Positions 1-10,976 of a stretch of 32,356 bases of DNA are shown here, in pieces. The stretch is from Desulfurivibrio alkaliphilus (lineage in GTDB: Bacteria > Desulfobacterota > Desulfobulbia > Desulfobulbales > Desulfurivibrionaceae), in contig DSDS01000138.1 in NCBI GenBank assembly GCA_011048585.1, positions 1 to 32,356 of the forward strand, read 5' to 3'. The notes beneath the pieces were generated by a model, which did no database searches, was not told where the DNA came from, and saw nothing but the letters and a program-made list of their open reading frames with translations. A program made the translations under genes and the position numbers. How positions within the stretch are numbered: the stretch's first letter is position 1; every line of letters begins with the position of its first letter.

Positions 1-2
1 CC

Positions 3-930
<928 letters not shown>

Positions 931-934
<4 letters not shown>

Positions 935-1410
935 GTGTATTCTGGGGCAATATCTTTCTGCCGCTGGTCTGGATGGCCCTGACCGGCCAGTTCACTTTTG
1001 CCAACTACCTGATCGGGTTCCTGATCACCTCCCTGGCCCTGTGGATGGTCCACAAGCCCGGCGAGGTCAATCTGCTGATCTACCTGGCGCGGCTGGGCCG
1101 CTGGCTGCGCTTTAGCCTCTTTTTCCTCAAGGAGCTGACCGTCGCCAGCCTGCGGGTGGTAAACGATATCCTCACCAAAGGCCATGGCATGCGCCCGGCG
1201 GTGATTGCCGTGCCGCTGGACCTGAAAAGCAATCTGGAAATCACCCTGCTGGCCAGCCTGGTTACCCTGACCCCGGGCAGCCTGTGCCTGGAGGTCTCGC
1301 CGGAGCGGGACGTGATGTTCATCCACGCCATGTATGTGGAGGATGTGGAGGAGTTTCGCCGGCAGATCAAGGAAAAGATGGAATATCAGGTGCGGGAGGT
1401 GCTGCGATGA
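931..1410 (+). CDS. mrpE: Na+/H+ antiporter subunit E (MrpE/MnhE)
   Basis: MSVFWGNIFLPLVWMALTGQFTFANYLIGFL...NDILTKGHGMRPAVIAVPLDLKSNLEITLLASLVTLTPGSLCLEV is MrpE-like. ATGA overlap with the upstream D gene; distal part of ORF 643..1410. Confidence 0.88.
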
Positions 1411-1733
1411 CCCTGGTCCAGCTGGCAATCTATCTCGCAGTGCTGCCGCTGCTGGCCCTGGGCATTCTGCGCATGCCCGATATCTACATGCGGATGTCCT
1501 GCAATGCCAAAGCGGTGACCATCGGCCTGGGCCAGCTGCTCCTGGCCCTGGCCCTCCACTTCGGCGAGATCGGGGTCACCGCCCGAGCCCTGGCCACCAT
1601 CGGCTTTGTGGTGCTGACCATCCCGGTGGCCTCCCACCTGCTGGGGCGCGCCTCCTACCTGAGCGGTCAACCCCTCTGGCAACAAACCAGCCGCGACGAA
1701 TGGGGGGGCGACGAAGCAGCCCCCCGCAAGTAA
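1407..1733 (+). CDS. mrpG: Na+/H+ antiporter subunit G (MrpG/MnhG)
   Basis: LPLLALGILRMPDIYMRMSCNAKAVTIGLGQLLLALALHFGEIGVTARALATIGFVVLTIPVASHLLGRASYLSG matches the MrpG pattern (lRmPDiYmRm..nAKa.tiG). ATGA overlap with mrpE. Confidence 0.8.
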   Translation: MTLVQLAIYLAVLPLLALGILRMPDIYMRMSCNAKAVTIGLGQLLLALALHFGEIGVTARALATIGFVVLTIPVASHLLGRASYLSGQPLWQQTSRDEWGGDEAAPRK

Positions 1734-1764
1734 GCGGCATTCTCCAACCCCAGGGAACTTATTA

Positions 1765-1935
1765 ATGAACCGTTTGCTGGCCCAAATCGTGCTGATCCTG
1801 ATGGCCATCGGCCTGGTCTACAGCATGTACGCCTTCGCCCAGGGCCGTTTCATCGAAGCCATTATGATCTATCCCCTGCTGATTGCCGGCTACCTCTTTT
1901 CCAGAGCCACCGGCAAAAATCGGGAGGATGACTGA
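1765..1935 (+). CDS. small predicted membrane protein (56 aa)
   Basis: My own translation: MNRLLAQIVLILMAIGLVYSMYAFAQGRFIEAIMIYPLLIAGYLFSRATGKNREDD*. Two hydrophobic segments, same strand, just downstream of mrpG. Below the ORF-track length cut-off. Confidence 0.55.
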   Translation: MNRLLAQIVLILMAIGLVYSMYAFAQGRFIEAIMIYPLLIAGYLFSRATGKNREDD

Positions 1936-1942
1936 CCCACTT

Positions 1943-3832
1943 TCAGCCGCTCAGTCCCAGGGCCAGACGCTTGCCGCTGATCCTGGCATCCAGCAGTTCG
2001 GCGGCCTTGAGCGGATCGGCCTCCACCACGAAACTGGCCCCCACCAGTCCCTCCAGGCCGTGCAGGGCCAGATCGGTCACGGTTTTCGACCCGAGGATAT
2101 TGGGGGGCAGGCCCAAGTGGGTGTAGATACCGCTGGCCACGGCGTAAAGCCCGATGGCAGCGGCCTTTTCCGAATACCATTCCGGCGAGGAAGCCCCCAC
2201 CGGCAGATCGGAGATATCCACTCCCAGTTCCCGGGCAATCAGGGCACAAAGATGAATAATCCGGGAGTTGTCAACACAACTGCCCATGTGCAGCACCGGC
2301 GGGATCCCAAGGGCAGCGCAAACCTCCTTAAGACCCGGGCCCGCCAGGGAAGCGGCCTCGGGCAACAGTAACCCGGCCTTACCGCAGGCGGTGGTGACGC
2401 AGCCGGTGACCAGCACCAAGATATCTTTTTCGATCAGGGCCCGAGCCAGCCCGAGGTTGCAGGAATCCTGCCGCAACTTGGGGTTGTTGCAGCCGACGAT
2501 GGCGACAAACCCCCGCACCTTGCCCGCCTTGACCGCCTCCAGCAGGGGGGTCAGGCTACCGCCCAAGGCGGCAAGCAGGGCCTCGTTGCTGAAACCGGTC
2601 ACCATCTCCAGGGAGGGGCCGGGAATCTCCACCCGCCGGGGGTCACGCCGGCTGAACTGGCCGATGGCGATCCTGACGATCTCCTTGGCCTGGGCCAGGG
2701 CGGTGGCCGGCTTGATGTCGAAATGGATCGCCCCGGTGAAGCGGGCCTTGTTGGCGGTGGTGATAAATTTGGTGTGATAGCAGGCGGCGGCCTGGACCAG
2801 ACTGGGCATGATGCACTGGTAGTCTACCACCACCGCCTCCACCGCCCCGGTGACGATGGCCAGCTCGGTCATCAGGTGGTTGCCGGCCATGGGAATGCCC
2901 CGGCGGGCCAGAATTTCGTTGCCGGTGCAGCAGAGACCCGCCACATTGATCCCTGCGGCCCTGGCGGCGGCGGCTTCGGCCAGCAGCTTCGGGTCGTTAG
3001 CTGCCTCGACAATCATCTCGCTGACCACCGGATTGTGGCCATGGACCAGGATATTGACCTGATCCTGGCGTAAAACCCCCAGATTGACTCGGGCCATTTT
3101 CGGAGTCGGGGTTCCGAAGATCACATCGGAGAGCTCGGTGCCGATCATCGACCCGGCCCAGCCGTCGGAAAGCGCGGTTCGGGCGGCATGGATCAGGGTG
3201 CTGGCCGCATCGTTGTCGCAACCCATATGGGTCCGGTGCATCATCTCGGCGATCTCCCGATCCACCCCCCGGGGCGTCATCCCCAGCCGGCGCCAGATCT
3301 CCTTGCGCTTTTCCGGCACCCGGCAGAGAAAGGCGACCTCGCGCTTGCGGGAACCGAAATCGCCATAAAGCAATTCCAGCAACTCCCGGCCGACCTCCAG
3401 CAGATCCCGGTCCTCTACTGCAATCCCCAGCTCGGCGGCGAGCCGCCGCATTTTGCCTTCATCGCTAATCCGATAATCGCTGGTTTCCCCGGTGACGATG
3501 GCCTCCAGCACCTCAACGAGATCCCGGCCATGGTCGGAGTGGCCGGCCGAGCCACCGGCAATGAAGCGCCCGAAGTTGCGGGCCACGATCACGTCGGCGT
3601 CGGCCCCACATACCCCCCGCACCATCTTGCTCCCCTCCTTGTCGCTCACCCTACAGGGACCCATCACGCAATTACGGCAGGTGGTGCCCAATTCGCAGAA
3701 TTTGCAGTGGGGGGTTTGGGTTTCCAGGCGATCCCAGGCGGTTTCAACTCCGTCCCGCTCCGCCTTGGCCAGCATTTTGCCGGCATCTTCCCAAATGGTT
3801 TTTTCTGCAATGGTCATTTTTTTCGGGGCCAT
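1943..3832 (-). CDS. cooS: anaerobic carbon-monoxide dehydrogenase catalytic subunit (Ni-CODH)
   Basis: 629 aa with CKFCELGTTCRNCVMGPCR and C-cluster motifs HGHNPVVSE, CCTGNE, VDYQCIMPS, VGCNN, TGCVTTACG, HMGSCVDNSR. RBS-like gggagga precedes the ATG. Confidence 0.95.
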   Translation of the reverse strand: MAPKKMTIAEKTIWEDAGKMLAKAERDGVETAWDRLETQTPHCKFCELGTTCRNCVMGPCRVSDKEGSKMVRGVCGADADVIVARNFGRFIAGGSAGHSDHGRDLVEVLEAIVTGETSDYRISDEGKMRRLAAELGIAVEDRDLLEVGRELLELLYGDFGSRKREVAFLCRVPEKRKEIWRRLGMTPRGVDREIAEMMHRTHMGCDNDAASTLIHAARTALSDGWAGSMIGTELSDVIFGTPTPKMARVNLGVLRQDQVNILVHGHNPVVSEMIVEAANDPKLLAEAAAARAAGINVAGLCCTGNEILARRGIPMAGNHLMTELAIVTGAVEAVVVDYQCIMPSLVQAAACYHTKFITTANKARFTGAIHFDIKPATALAQAKEIVRIAIGQFSRRDPRRVEIPGPSLEMVTGFSNEALLAALGGSLTPLLEAVKAGKVRGFVAIVGCNNPKLRQDSCNLGLARALIEKDILVLVTGCVTTACGKAGLLLPEAASLAGPGLKEVCAALGIPPVLHMGSCVDNSRIIHLCALIARELGVDISDLPVGASSPEWYSEKAAAIGLYAVASGIYTHLGLPPNILGSKTVTDLALHGLEGLVGASFVVEADPLKAAELLDARISGKRLALGLSG

Positions 3833-3932
3833 GGATTCCTCCCTTGCTTGACTTTTTTGCCGGCGATTGACCCAGCCATTCTACCCGCCCAAGCCGACAA
3901 TATCACATCTTAATCCCTCAACGCTTTTACAG

Positions 3933-3961
3933 TTTACGACCGGCCGGCTTTCGGGTATATA
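3933..3961 (+). promoter_or_regulatory. candidate sigma70-type promoter for ilvC
   Basis: TTTACG (3933-3938), 17-nt spacer, TATATA (3956-3961), about 85 nt upstream of the ilvC start. Confidence 0.4.
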
Positions 3962-4032
3962 ACACGATTCGTCCTTTTTCCCGGATTACCAGCCGAGCAA
4001 ATTTAATTGCCATGCGCGCATAAGCCAAATAG

Positions 4033-5520
<1,488 letters not shown>

Positions 5521-5550
5521 GCCTTTTGCGGGCGCAAGCCTGGAAATTCA

Positions 5551-5597
5551 AACGCAAATCGCCCGTCACGATTGAACTTTGACGGGCGATTTGCGTT
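5551..5597. terminator. bidirectional terminator-like hairpin between convergent ilvC and the response regulator
   Basis: Perfect 18-bp inverted repeat aacgcaaatcgcccgtca (5551-5568) / tgacgggcgatttgcgtt (5580-5597) with an 11-nt loop. Confidence 0.75.
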
Positions 5598-6165
5598 ATT
5601 CCAGCTCTTTTTTGGCGACTTCGAAACAGGTCGGGCAGTAGGAGTGGCTGGGCCGAATACCCGCCTTGCGGGAGAGGTACTGCTCCATGCTCAGCCAGGG
5701 GCCGCTGCCCGGCTCCCGCCCCTCGTCGTCGCGGATCTTGCCACAGACCGCGCAGACCGGCAGGATATCCTCGTAAAGTTTGATCCGTTTCTTTAAAGCT
5801 CGTCTTTCCAGGCAGATATTGACCCGCACCTGCAACTCTTCAAAACGATAGGGTTTGAGCAGGTAATCGTCGGCTCCCAGACGAATCGCCTCGATGGCCG
5901 ACGGCAGAGCGCCGTAACCGGTGAGAATAATCACCCCGATATCAGGCTCCTCCTCCCGCAGGCGGCGCAGAAGTTCCAGTCCATCCATCCCCTCCATCAA
6001 CAGGTCGGTTATCACCAGCCCGAAAGAACCGGGAGAAAATAGCCGCAGGGCCTCGTCCCCGCTGGCCGCCGTCTCCACCTGGTAACCCGCCTCGGTGAGA
6101 TCCAGGGCCAGGCTGGCCCGAATCAGATCTTCATCGTCAACCAGCATGATTTTCTGCTTTTTCAT
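5596..6165 (-). CDS. response regulator: receiver domain plus C-terminal zinc-ribbon-like domain
   Basis: MKKQKIMLVDDEDLIRASLALDLTEAGYQVETA...VITDLLMEGMDG...ILTGYG...LLKPY, then CAVCGKIRDDEG...YCPTCFEVAKKELE (CxxC...CxxC). The start overlaps the kinase stop. Confidence 0.88.
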   Translation of the reverse strand: MKKQKIMLVDDEDLIRASLALDLTEAGYQVETAASGDEALRLFSPGSFGLVITDLLMEGMDGLELLRRLREEEPDIGVIILTGYGALPSAIEAIRLGADDYLLKPYRFEELQVRVNICLERRALKKRIKLYEDILPVCAVCGKIRDDEGREPGSGPWLSMEQYLSRKAGIRPSHSYCPTCFEVAKKELE

Positions 6166-7856
6166 CTTTTGTCCCGCTCCTCCGTAAGCGGCAGCCAAAC
6201 CGTGAAAGAGGTTCCCCTGCCCGGCTCACTCTCCACCTCGATGCGGCCACTGTGGCGCTGAATGATGCCGTAGCTGACCGACAAGCCCAGGCCGGTACAT
6301 TTAACCGCCGGCTTGGTGGAGAAAAAGGGCTCATAGATATGGGCCAGGTCGTCAGCGGCGATCCCGCTGCCGGTATCGCTGATCCGCACCATCACCTCGC
6401 CGTCGACCAAACCAGTGCTGATCTGGATCTCGCCCCCCTCGGGGCCGATCGCCTCCCGGGCATTGGTCAACAGGTTGAGAAAAACCTGCTTTAGCTGATC
6501 GGGCACCGCCTTGACCCAGGGCAGATCGGGGTAAAAATCCCTCCGCACCTCGATCCTGGCGTTCTGCATATCTTTTTTGCAGAGCAACAGAATATCTTCC
6601 AGGGCAACATGGAGGTCCAGCAGGGTGGTCTTGGCCGAAGTGGGCCGGTTGAAGCTTTGCAGATCGTTGGTCAGCCGGGCCACCCGATCGCACTCACGCA
6701 CCGCCATGTCCACCAGTTTCCGATCGCCGCCGGCCAAGGGCAACCGCCGGCGCAGGCCATGCAGCACGTTACGGATGCCGCAGATCGGGTTATTGAACTC
6801 ATGGGCTATGGAGGCGGCCAGCTTACCCACCGCGCTCAGTTTTTCCGAGTGGAGCAGTTGCCGGTAAAGTTTTTCCACCTCCGCCGTCCGTTCCGCCACC
6901 CGCCGCTCCAGAACATCGTGGGAAAGCTGGAGATCCTCTTCGATCTTCTTGCGCCGCTCCACCTCGGCCTGGAGTTCGCGGTTTCTCTGGGCCAGTTCCG
7001 CGGTCTGGCGGCTGATCTCCTGCTCCAGCTGCCACTGGTAGCGATTGCGAATATCCTCCACCCTTTTCCGCTCGGTAATATCCTGAACCACCAACCAGCA
7101 GGAACTGCCGTCGCCACCGGCCTGGGGCAACAGAGAAACCAGGACCTGGGCTTCTCCCAGGAAAAGGGAACTCTCCTCCCCTAAAATCAGCGGCTGCGGG
7201 CCGCCCGTATCCATCGCCGTGGCCAGCAGGGGCAGGGCCTCCCCTCGCAAGTACTGGAAAAAATCGTTGGAAAGCAGCTTCTCCTCGGCGACCCCGACCA
7301 TCGAGGTCACGGCCCGGTTGGCAAAGACAATCCGGCGCTCTTCCCGGTTCAGCTGCACCACCCCGTCGGTCATGTTCTGCAAAATAGCGTCGAAGTAGTG
7401 GCGAACGTTGAGCAACTCCCGGGTGATATCCCGCCGATGGAGCTCTTCCCGACCCAGAACCCGATCGCCAACCACCCCGGGCTGTTGGACAAACTTCACC
7501 AACACCTCGCGGATATTGCCCTTGAGCTGGGCAAAAGGTCCTTTGGCGATACAGGCATCGGCCCCCAGGGCGCGAAAATCTATATCCACGTCGGCAGCCA
7601 CCGCCGATAGCACAACCAACCGTACCCCCTGCAGATCGGGGATGGTCCTGATTACCCGGCAGAGCTTATCCCCGCTGATGTTGGGCATGATCAGGTCAAC
7701 GAAGATCACATCGGGCCGAAAACTCTCCAAGACCCGCATGGCATCCAGGCCGTCGGCGGCACTTTTGACCTCGTACCCCTCCTCGGCCAAAAAGTGGCAG
7801 ATCAACTTGACAATCACCGGGTTGTTGTCCACCACCAGGATCCGTTTAATCGCCAT
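6162..7856 (-). CDS. hybrid sensor histidine kinase (N-terminal receiver - PAS - HisKA - HATPase)
   Basis: MAIKRILVVDNNPVIVKLI...VIFVDLIMPNISG; PAS-like segment; SEKLSAVGKLAASIAHEFNNPICGIRN (H-box); VFLNLLTNAREAI (N-box); GTGLGLSVSYGIIQRHSGRI-type G-box. Confidence 0.9.
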   Translation of the reverse strand: MAIKRILVVDNNPVIVKLICHFLAEEGYEVKSAADGLDAMRVLESFRPDVIFVDLIMPNISGDKLCRVIRTIPDLQGVRLVVLSAVAADVDIDFRALGADACIAKGPFAQLKGNIREVLVKFVQQPGVVGDRVLGREELHRRDITRELLNVRHYFDAILQNMTDGVVQLNREERRIVFANRAVTSMVGVAEEKLLSNDFFQYLRGEALPLLATAMDTGGPQPLILGEESSLFLGEAQVLVSLLPQAGGDGSSCWLVVQDITERKRVEDIRNRYQWQLEQEISRQTAELAQRNRELQAEVERRKKIEEDLQLSHDVLERRVAERTAEVEKLYRQLLHSEKLSAVGKLAASIAHEFNNPICGIRNVLHGLRRRLPLAGGDRKLVDMAVRECDRVARLTNDLQSFNRPTSAKTTLLDLHVALEDILLLCKKDMQNARIEVRRDFYPDLPWVKAVPDQLKQVFLNLLTNAREAIGPEGGEIQISTGLVDGEVMVRISDTGSGIAADDLAHIYEPFFSTKPAVKCTGLGLSVSYGIIQRHSGRIEVESEPGRGTSFTVWLPLTEERDKR

Positions 7857-7858
7857 GA

Positions 7859-9046
7859 TCACTCCCCTCCCCGCAGGGTTCGCCGCATCTCCGGGGTCCG
7901 GCAACCACAGATTCGGGCCTGATTGAGAAAATATTCATCGGTCATGCCGGCGATAAAATCACGAACCACCGCCGTCTCGCCGGCCTGTTCCCGGTAGTGG
8001 GGAGCCAGAAAGCGAAGATATTCGGTGAAGATGGGGGCCTCACTCCGCCGGGCGTGAAGGTCATCAAGAAAACGGCCGAACATGGTACGATAACAGGCGG
8101 CGATCAGGTCAAATCCCTGCTTGACCAAGGGGTTGAGGTAAATGGCCTGGTAATTGAACTCTTTTAGGCGCCCCAGGGCCTGACCCACCGGCGGGGAAAA
8201 ACCGATTTGGTCCTCCTTAATCCCGTTGGCGATCAGGTCAGTGACCAGTCGGTAAACAATGCTGCCGTTGCTGCGCCCCAGCAATTCGGTACACTCCCGG
8301 GGAATATCTTCCCGGCTGATCAACTGCAGCTCTATGGCGTCCTCGATATCCCGGCCGATATAGGCGATGGTATCGGCCAGCCGCACCACACAACCCTCCA
8401 GGGTCATGGGCAGCAGTTCCAGGCCGGGGTCGGCCAGCTTGGCGGCGAACTCCCGGTCGAAGGCGGCAAAATCCTTGTCCCGGTGAGGCTTGATAACCTG
8501 GTGATGGATCTCGCCGTCATGGCACATGATCCCGTCCAGTACCTGCAGGGTCAGGTTGAGACCCCGCCCCCCCTTTTCAATTTTTTCCAGAAAGATCACA
8601 CTCTGCAGATTGTGCTGAAAAGAGGGCAGCCCATGCTCCCGACAGAGTTGGTCCAACACCTTTTCCCCGTCGTGACCAAAAGGGGGGTGGCCCAGATCAT
8701 GCCCCAAGGCGATCGCTTCGATCAGATCCTCATTGAGCCCAAGAAAACGACCGATGGTGCGAGCAATCTTGGAGACCAGCTGCACATGTAGAACCCGGTG
8801 GGTGATATGGTCGTTGCGGACCATATAAAAAACCTGGGTCTTATCGATATAGCGGGTATAGGCCCGGGAGTGGAGTACCCGGTCGGTATCAACGGCGAAG
8901 GACTGCCGATGATCCCCCGGCTCCCCACCGCGCCGCCACGCACTCCGACTCAGGGTGGCCAAGGGGGAGAGGTGCCGGCTTTCCTTTTCGTCCAGGGCCT
9001 TTTTCAGGGCCAGCAGGACGGGATCAACGGAGCAGGAGGTGTTCAT
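7859..9046 (-). CDS. dgt: deoxyguanosinetriphosphate triphosphohydrolase-like HD-domain protein
   Basis: HSRAYTRYIDKTQVF, IALGHDLGHPPFGHDGEKVLDQL, LADTIAYIGRDIEDA are typical of the dGTPase HD family. Confidence 0.87.
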   Translation of the reverse strand: MNTSCSVDPVLLALKKALDEKESRHLSPLATLSRSAWRRGGEPGDHRQSFAVDTDRVLHSRAYTRYIDKTQVFYMVRNDHITHRVLHVQLVSKIARTIGRFLGLNEDLIEAIALGHDLGHPPFGHDGEKVLDQLCREHGLPSFQHNLQSVIFLEKIEKGGRGLNLTLQVLDGIMCHDGEIHHQVIKPHRDKDFAAFDREFAAKLADPGLELLPMTLEGCVVRLADTIAYIGRDIEDAIELQLISREDIPRECTELLGRSNGSIVYRLVTDLIANGIKEDQIGFSPPVGQALGRLKEFNYQAIYLNPLVKQGFDLIAACYRTMFGRFLDDLHARRSEAPIFTEYLRFLAPHYREQAGETAVVRDFIAGMTDEYFLNQARICGCRTPEMRRTLRGGE

Positions 9047-9223
9047 GAATCACCGCTAATTGTTTTCAGCCATTTTTTTGCCAAAAGCCGGAGCAGGGAA
9101 CCGCAAGTAACCGCGAAACCACGAAGCTAATCATGCCCGGTTCAGGGCCGACTTGCAAGCCCATTGTAGGATCGGACCCGACCGGGGTCCCCCGAAATAT
9201 TCCTTCAATAAGTCTCGACCGTC

Positions 9224-9251
9224 TTGACAGCCCTGGCTTAAAACGTATACA
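9224..9251 (+). promoter_or_regulatory. candidate sigma70-type promoter for the HDAC operon
   Basis: TTGACA (9224-9229), 16-nt spacer, TATACA (9246-9251). The ATG at 9260 is only 8 nt past the -10 box. Confidence 0.5.
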
Positions 9252-9259
9252 CCGTAGAC

Positions 9260-10276
9260 ATGCCCCGCTTAAGCCAGCCACTCCTGGTTATCCAGGATCA
9301 GCATTTCCTCCAGCACGACACCGGCCCGGATCATCCGGAGGGTTCCTGGCGTTTAACCGCCATCGCCCAGCGCCTGCGGACCGGTTTGTTGGCCGACCGT
9401 GTCGCCATCTTTCCCTCCCGGTCGGCCCGGCGTCAGGAACTGACGGCGATCCACGATGAAAACTATCTGCTCCGTTTCGAGGAGGCGGCCCTGACCGGCC
9501 GCAGCTATCTCGACCATCCCGACAACCAGATCTGTTATGATAGTTACCAGGCCGCCCTGCTGGCCGCCGGCGCCGGACCGGCCGCCATCGATCTACTGGA
9601 GGCGCGCCAAGGTTGCGCCGCTTTCGCGGCGGTGCGCCCCCCCGGCCACCATGCCGAAAGGGCGATGGCTTTGGGTTTCTGTTTTTTCAACAACGCGGCG
9701 GTGGCGGCCCGCTACTGGCAAAACCGTTACCAGCGCCGCCGGCTGATGATCATCGACTGGGATGCCCACCACGGCAACGGAATCCAGGCCGCCTTCGAAG
9801 AGGATCCGGAGGTATTTTATCTCAGCATCCATGAACACCCGACCTGGAGCTTTCCCGGGACCGGCTGGGGCGAGGAGCGGGGCAGTGGGTCCGGGCGGGG
9901 GACCACGCTCAACCTGCCCCTGCCACCGGGGTCTGATGACGCGGCGGTATTGCGCCTGGTCAGCGAAAAGGTGGAGCCGGCCCTGGCCCAATTCCAGCCC
10001 CAGGCCCTGATCATCGGCGCCGGCTTTGACGGCCACCGAGACGATGATATGTCCGGACTGGCGTACAGCAGCCAGCTCTATGGGCGACTGGGTCGGTTGG
10101 CCGCCTCCTGGGCCGGCCGCTACTGCCCCGGCCGGCTGCTTACCCTGCTGGAAGGGGGATACCGGCCCGATATTCTGCCCTTGACGGTTGAAAACTACCT
10201 TGCGGGCCTGCTCGCCGAACAGCCGCCGACAACCGACAGCCAAACCGATTCGAACCAGCAAAGGGAAATGCCATGA
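9260..10276 (+). CDS. histone deacetylase family protein (HDAC/AcuC/acetylpolyamine amidohydrolase superfamily)
   Basis: HPEGSWRLTAI, VRPPGHHAERAMALGFCFFNNAAVAAR, IIDWDAHHGNG, YLSIHEHPTWSFPGTGWGEERGSGSGRGTTLNLPLPPG, IIGAGFDGHRDD, LLEGGY. The HH pair and the D/H/D metal ligands all appear present. Confidence 0.93.
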   Translation: MPRLSQPLLVIQDQHFLQHDTGPDHPEGSWRLTAIAQRLRTGLLADRVAIFPSRSARRQELTAIHDENYLLRFEEAALTGRSYLDHPDNQICYDSYQAALLAAGAGPAAIDLLEARQGCAAFAAVRPPGHHAERAMALGFCFFNNAAVAARYWQNRYQRRRLMIIDWDAHHGNGIQAAFEEDPEVFYLSIHEHPTWSFPGTGWGEERGSGSGRGTTLNLPLPPGSDDAAVLRLVSEKVEPALAQFQPQALIIGAGFDGHRDDDMSGLAYSSQLYGRLGRLAASWAGRYCPGRLLTLLEGGYRPDILPLTVENYLAGLLAEQPPTTDSQTDSNQQREMP

Positions 10277-10917
10277 AGATCAGTCAGCACATGACCCGGC
10301 CGGCGGTGACCGTGCCACCGGAACTCACCATCTCCGAAGCGCGCGAGTTATTACGCTCCCACCATTTTCGTCACCTGCCAGTGGTTGATGGGGAGGGTAC
10401 CCTGCTGGGGATAGTCACCGATCGTGATCTGCGCTCGGCCTACCCCTCCACCATCCTTGAAGAGGCCGAGGGCAAGGCCCGCCTCCAGGATCTGGCCCGG
10501 ACCCCAGTCAGTTCCATCATGAGCCAGGGGATCTTCACCCTGTCGGCTGCCGCCACCCTGGATGACGCCCTGCTGCTGCTGGACCGGGAACAGATCGGCG
10601 CCCTGCCGGTGGTCGACGAGGGAGGCAAGGTGGTGGGCATTTTTTCCATCCGCGACCTGATGCGGGCCTACCGTAACCTGTTCGGCCTGGGGGAACGGGG
10701 TTCGGCCATGCTGTCCCTGCTCGATGACGGCCGGCCCCGCCCCCTGAGCCGCCTCTGCGCCGCCCTGGAACAGGCCGATATCCATTTCAACCGGCTGCTC
10801 AAGACCCAGACGGAAGATGGCCATAAAATTATTTACCTGCGCGTCAACACCTATAACCTGGCCGCGGTACACAAAGTTGCCGCCGCCGCCGGTTTCGAGC
10901 CCCATCGGGAAGAGTAA
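10273..10917 (+). CDS. CBS-domain pair protein
   Basis: MKISQHMTRPAVTVPPELTISEARELLRSHHFRHLPVVDGEGTLLGIVTDRDLR... and VSSIMSQGIFTLSAAATLDDALLLLDREQIGALPVVDEGGKVVGIFSIRDLM. ATGA overlap with the HDAC gene. Confidence 0.92.
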   Translation: MKISQHMTRPAVTVPPELTISEARELLRSHHFRHLPVVDGEGTLLGIVTDRDLRSAYPSTILEEAEGKARLQDLARTPVSSIMSQGIFTLSAAATLDDALLLLDREQIGALPVVDEGGKVVGIFSIRDLMRAYRNLFGLGERGSAMLSLLDDGRPRPLSRLCAALEQADIHFNRLLKTQTEDGHKIIYLRVNTYNLAAVHKVAAAAGFEPHREE

Positions 10918-10976
10918 ACCTAATCGTCTGCGGCCGTCGTCCCGCGAGACCCAGCGGATTGTAACGAGGTAAAAAT

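Noticed and set aside
9174-9190. Short hairpin ggaccc-gaccg-gggtcc upstream of the HDAC promoter
   Set aside because: Only a 6-bp stem. Might be a REP-like fragment, but no second copy was noticed in the window.
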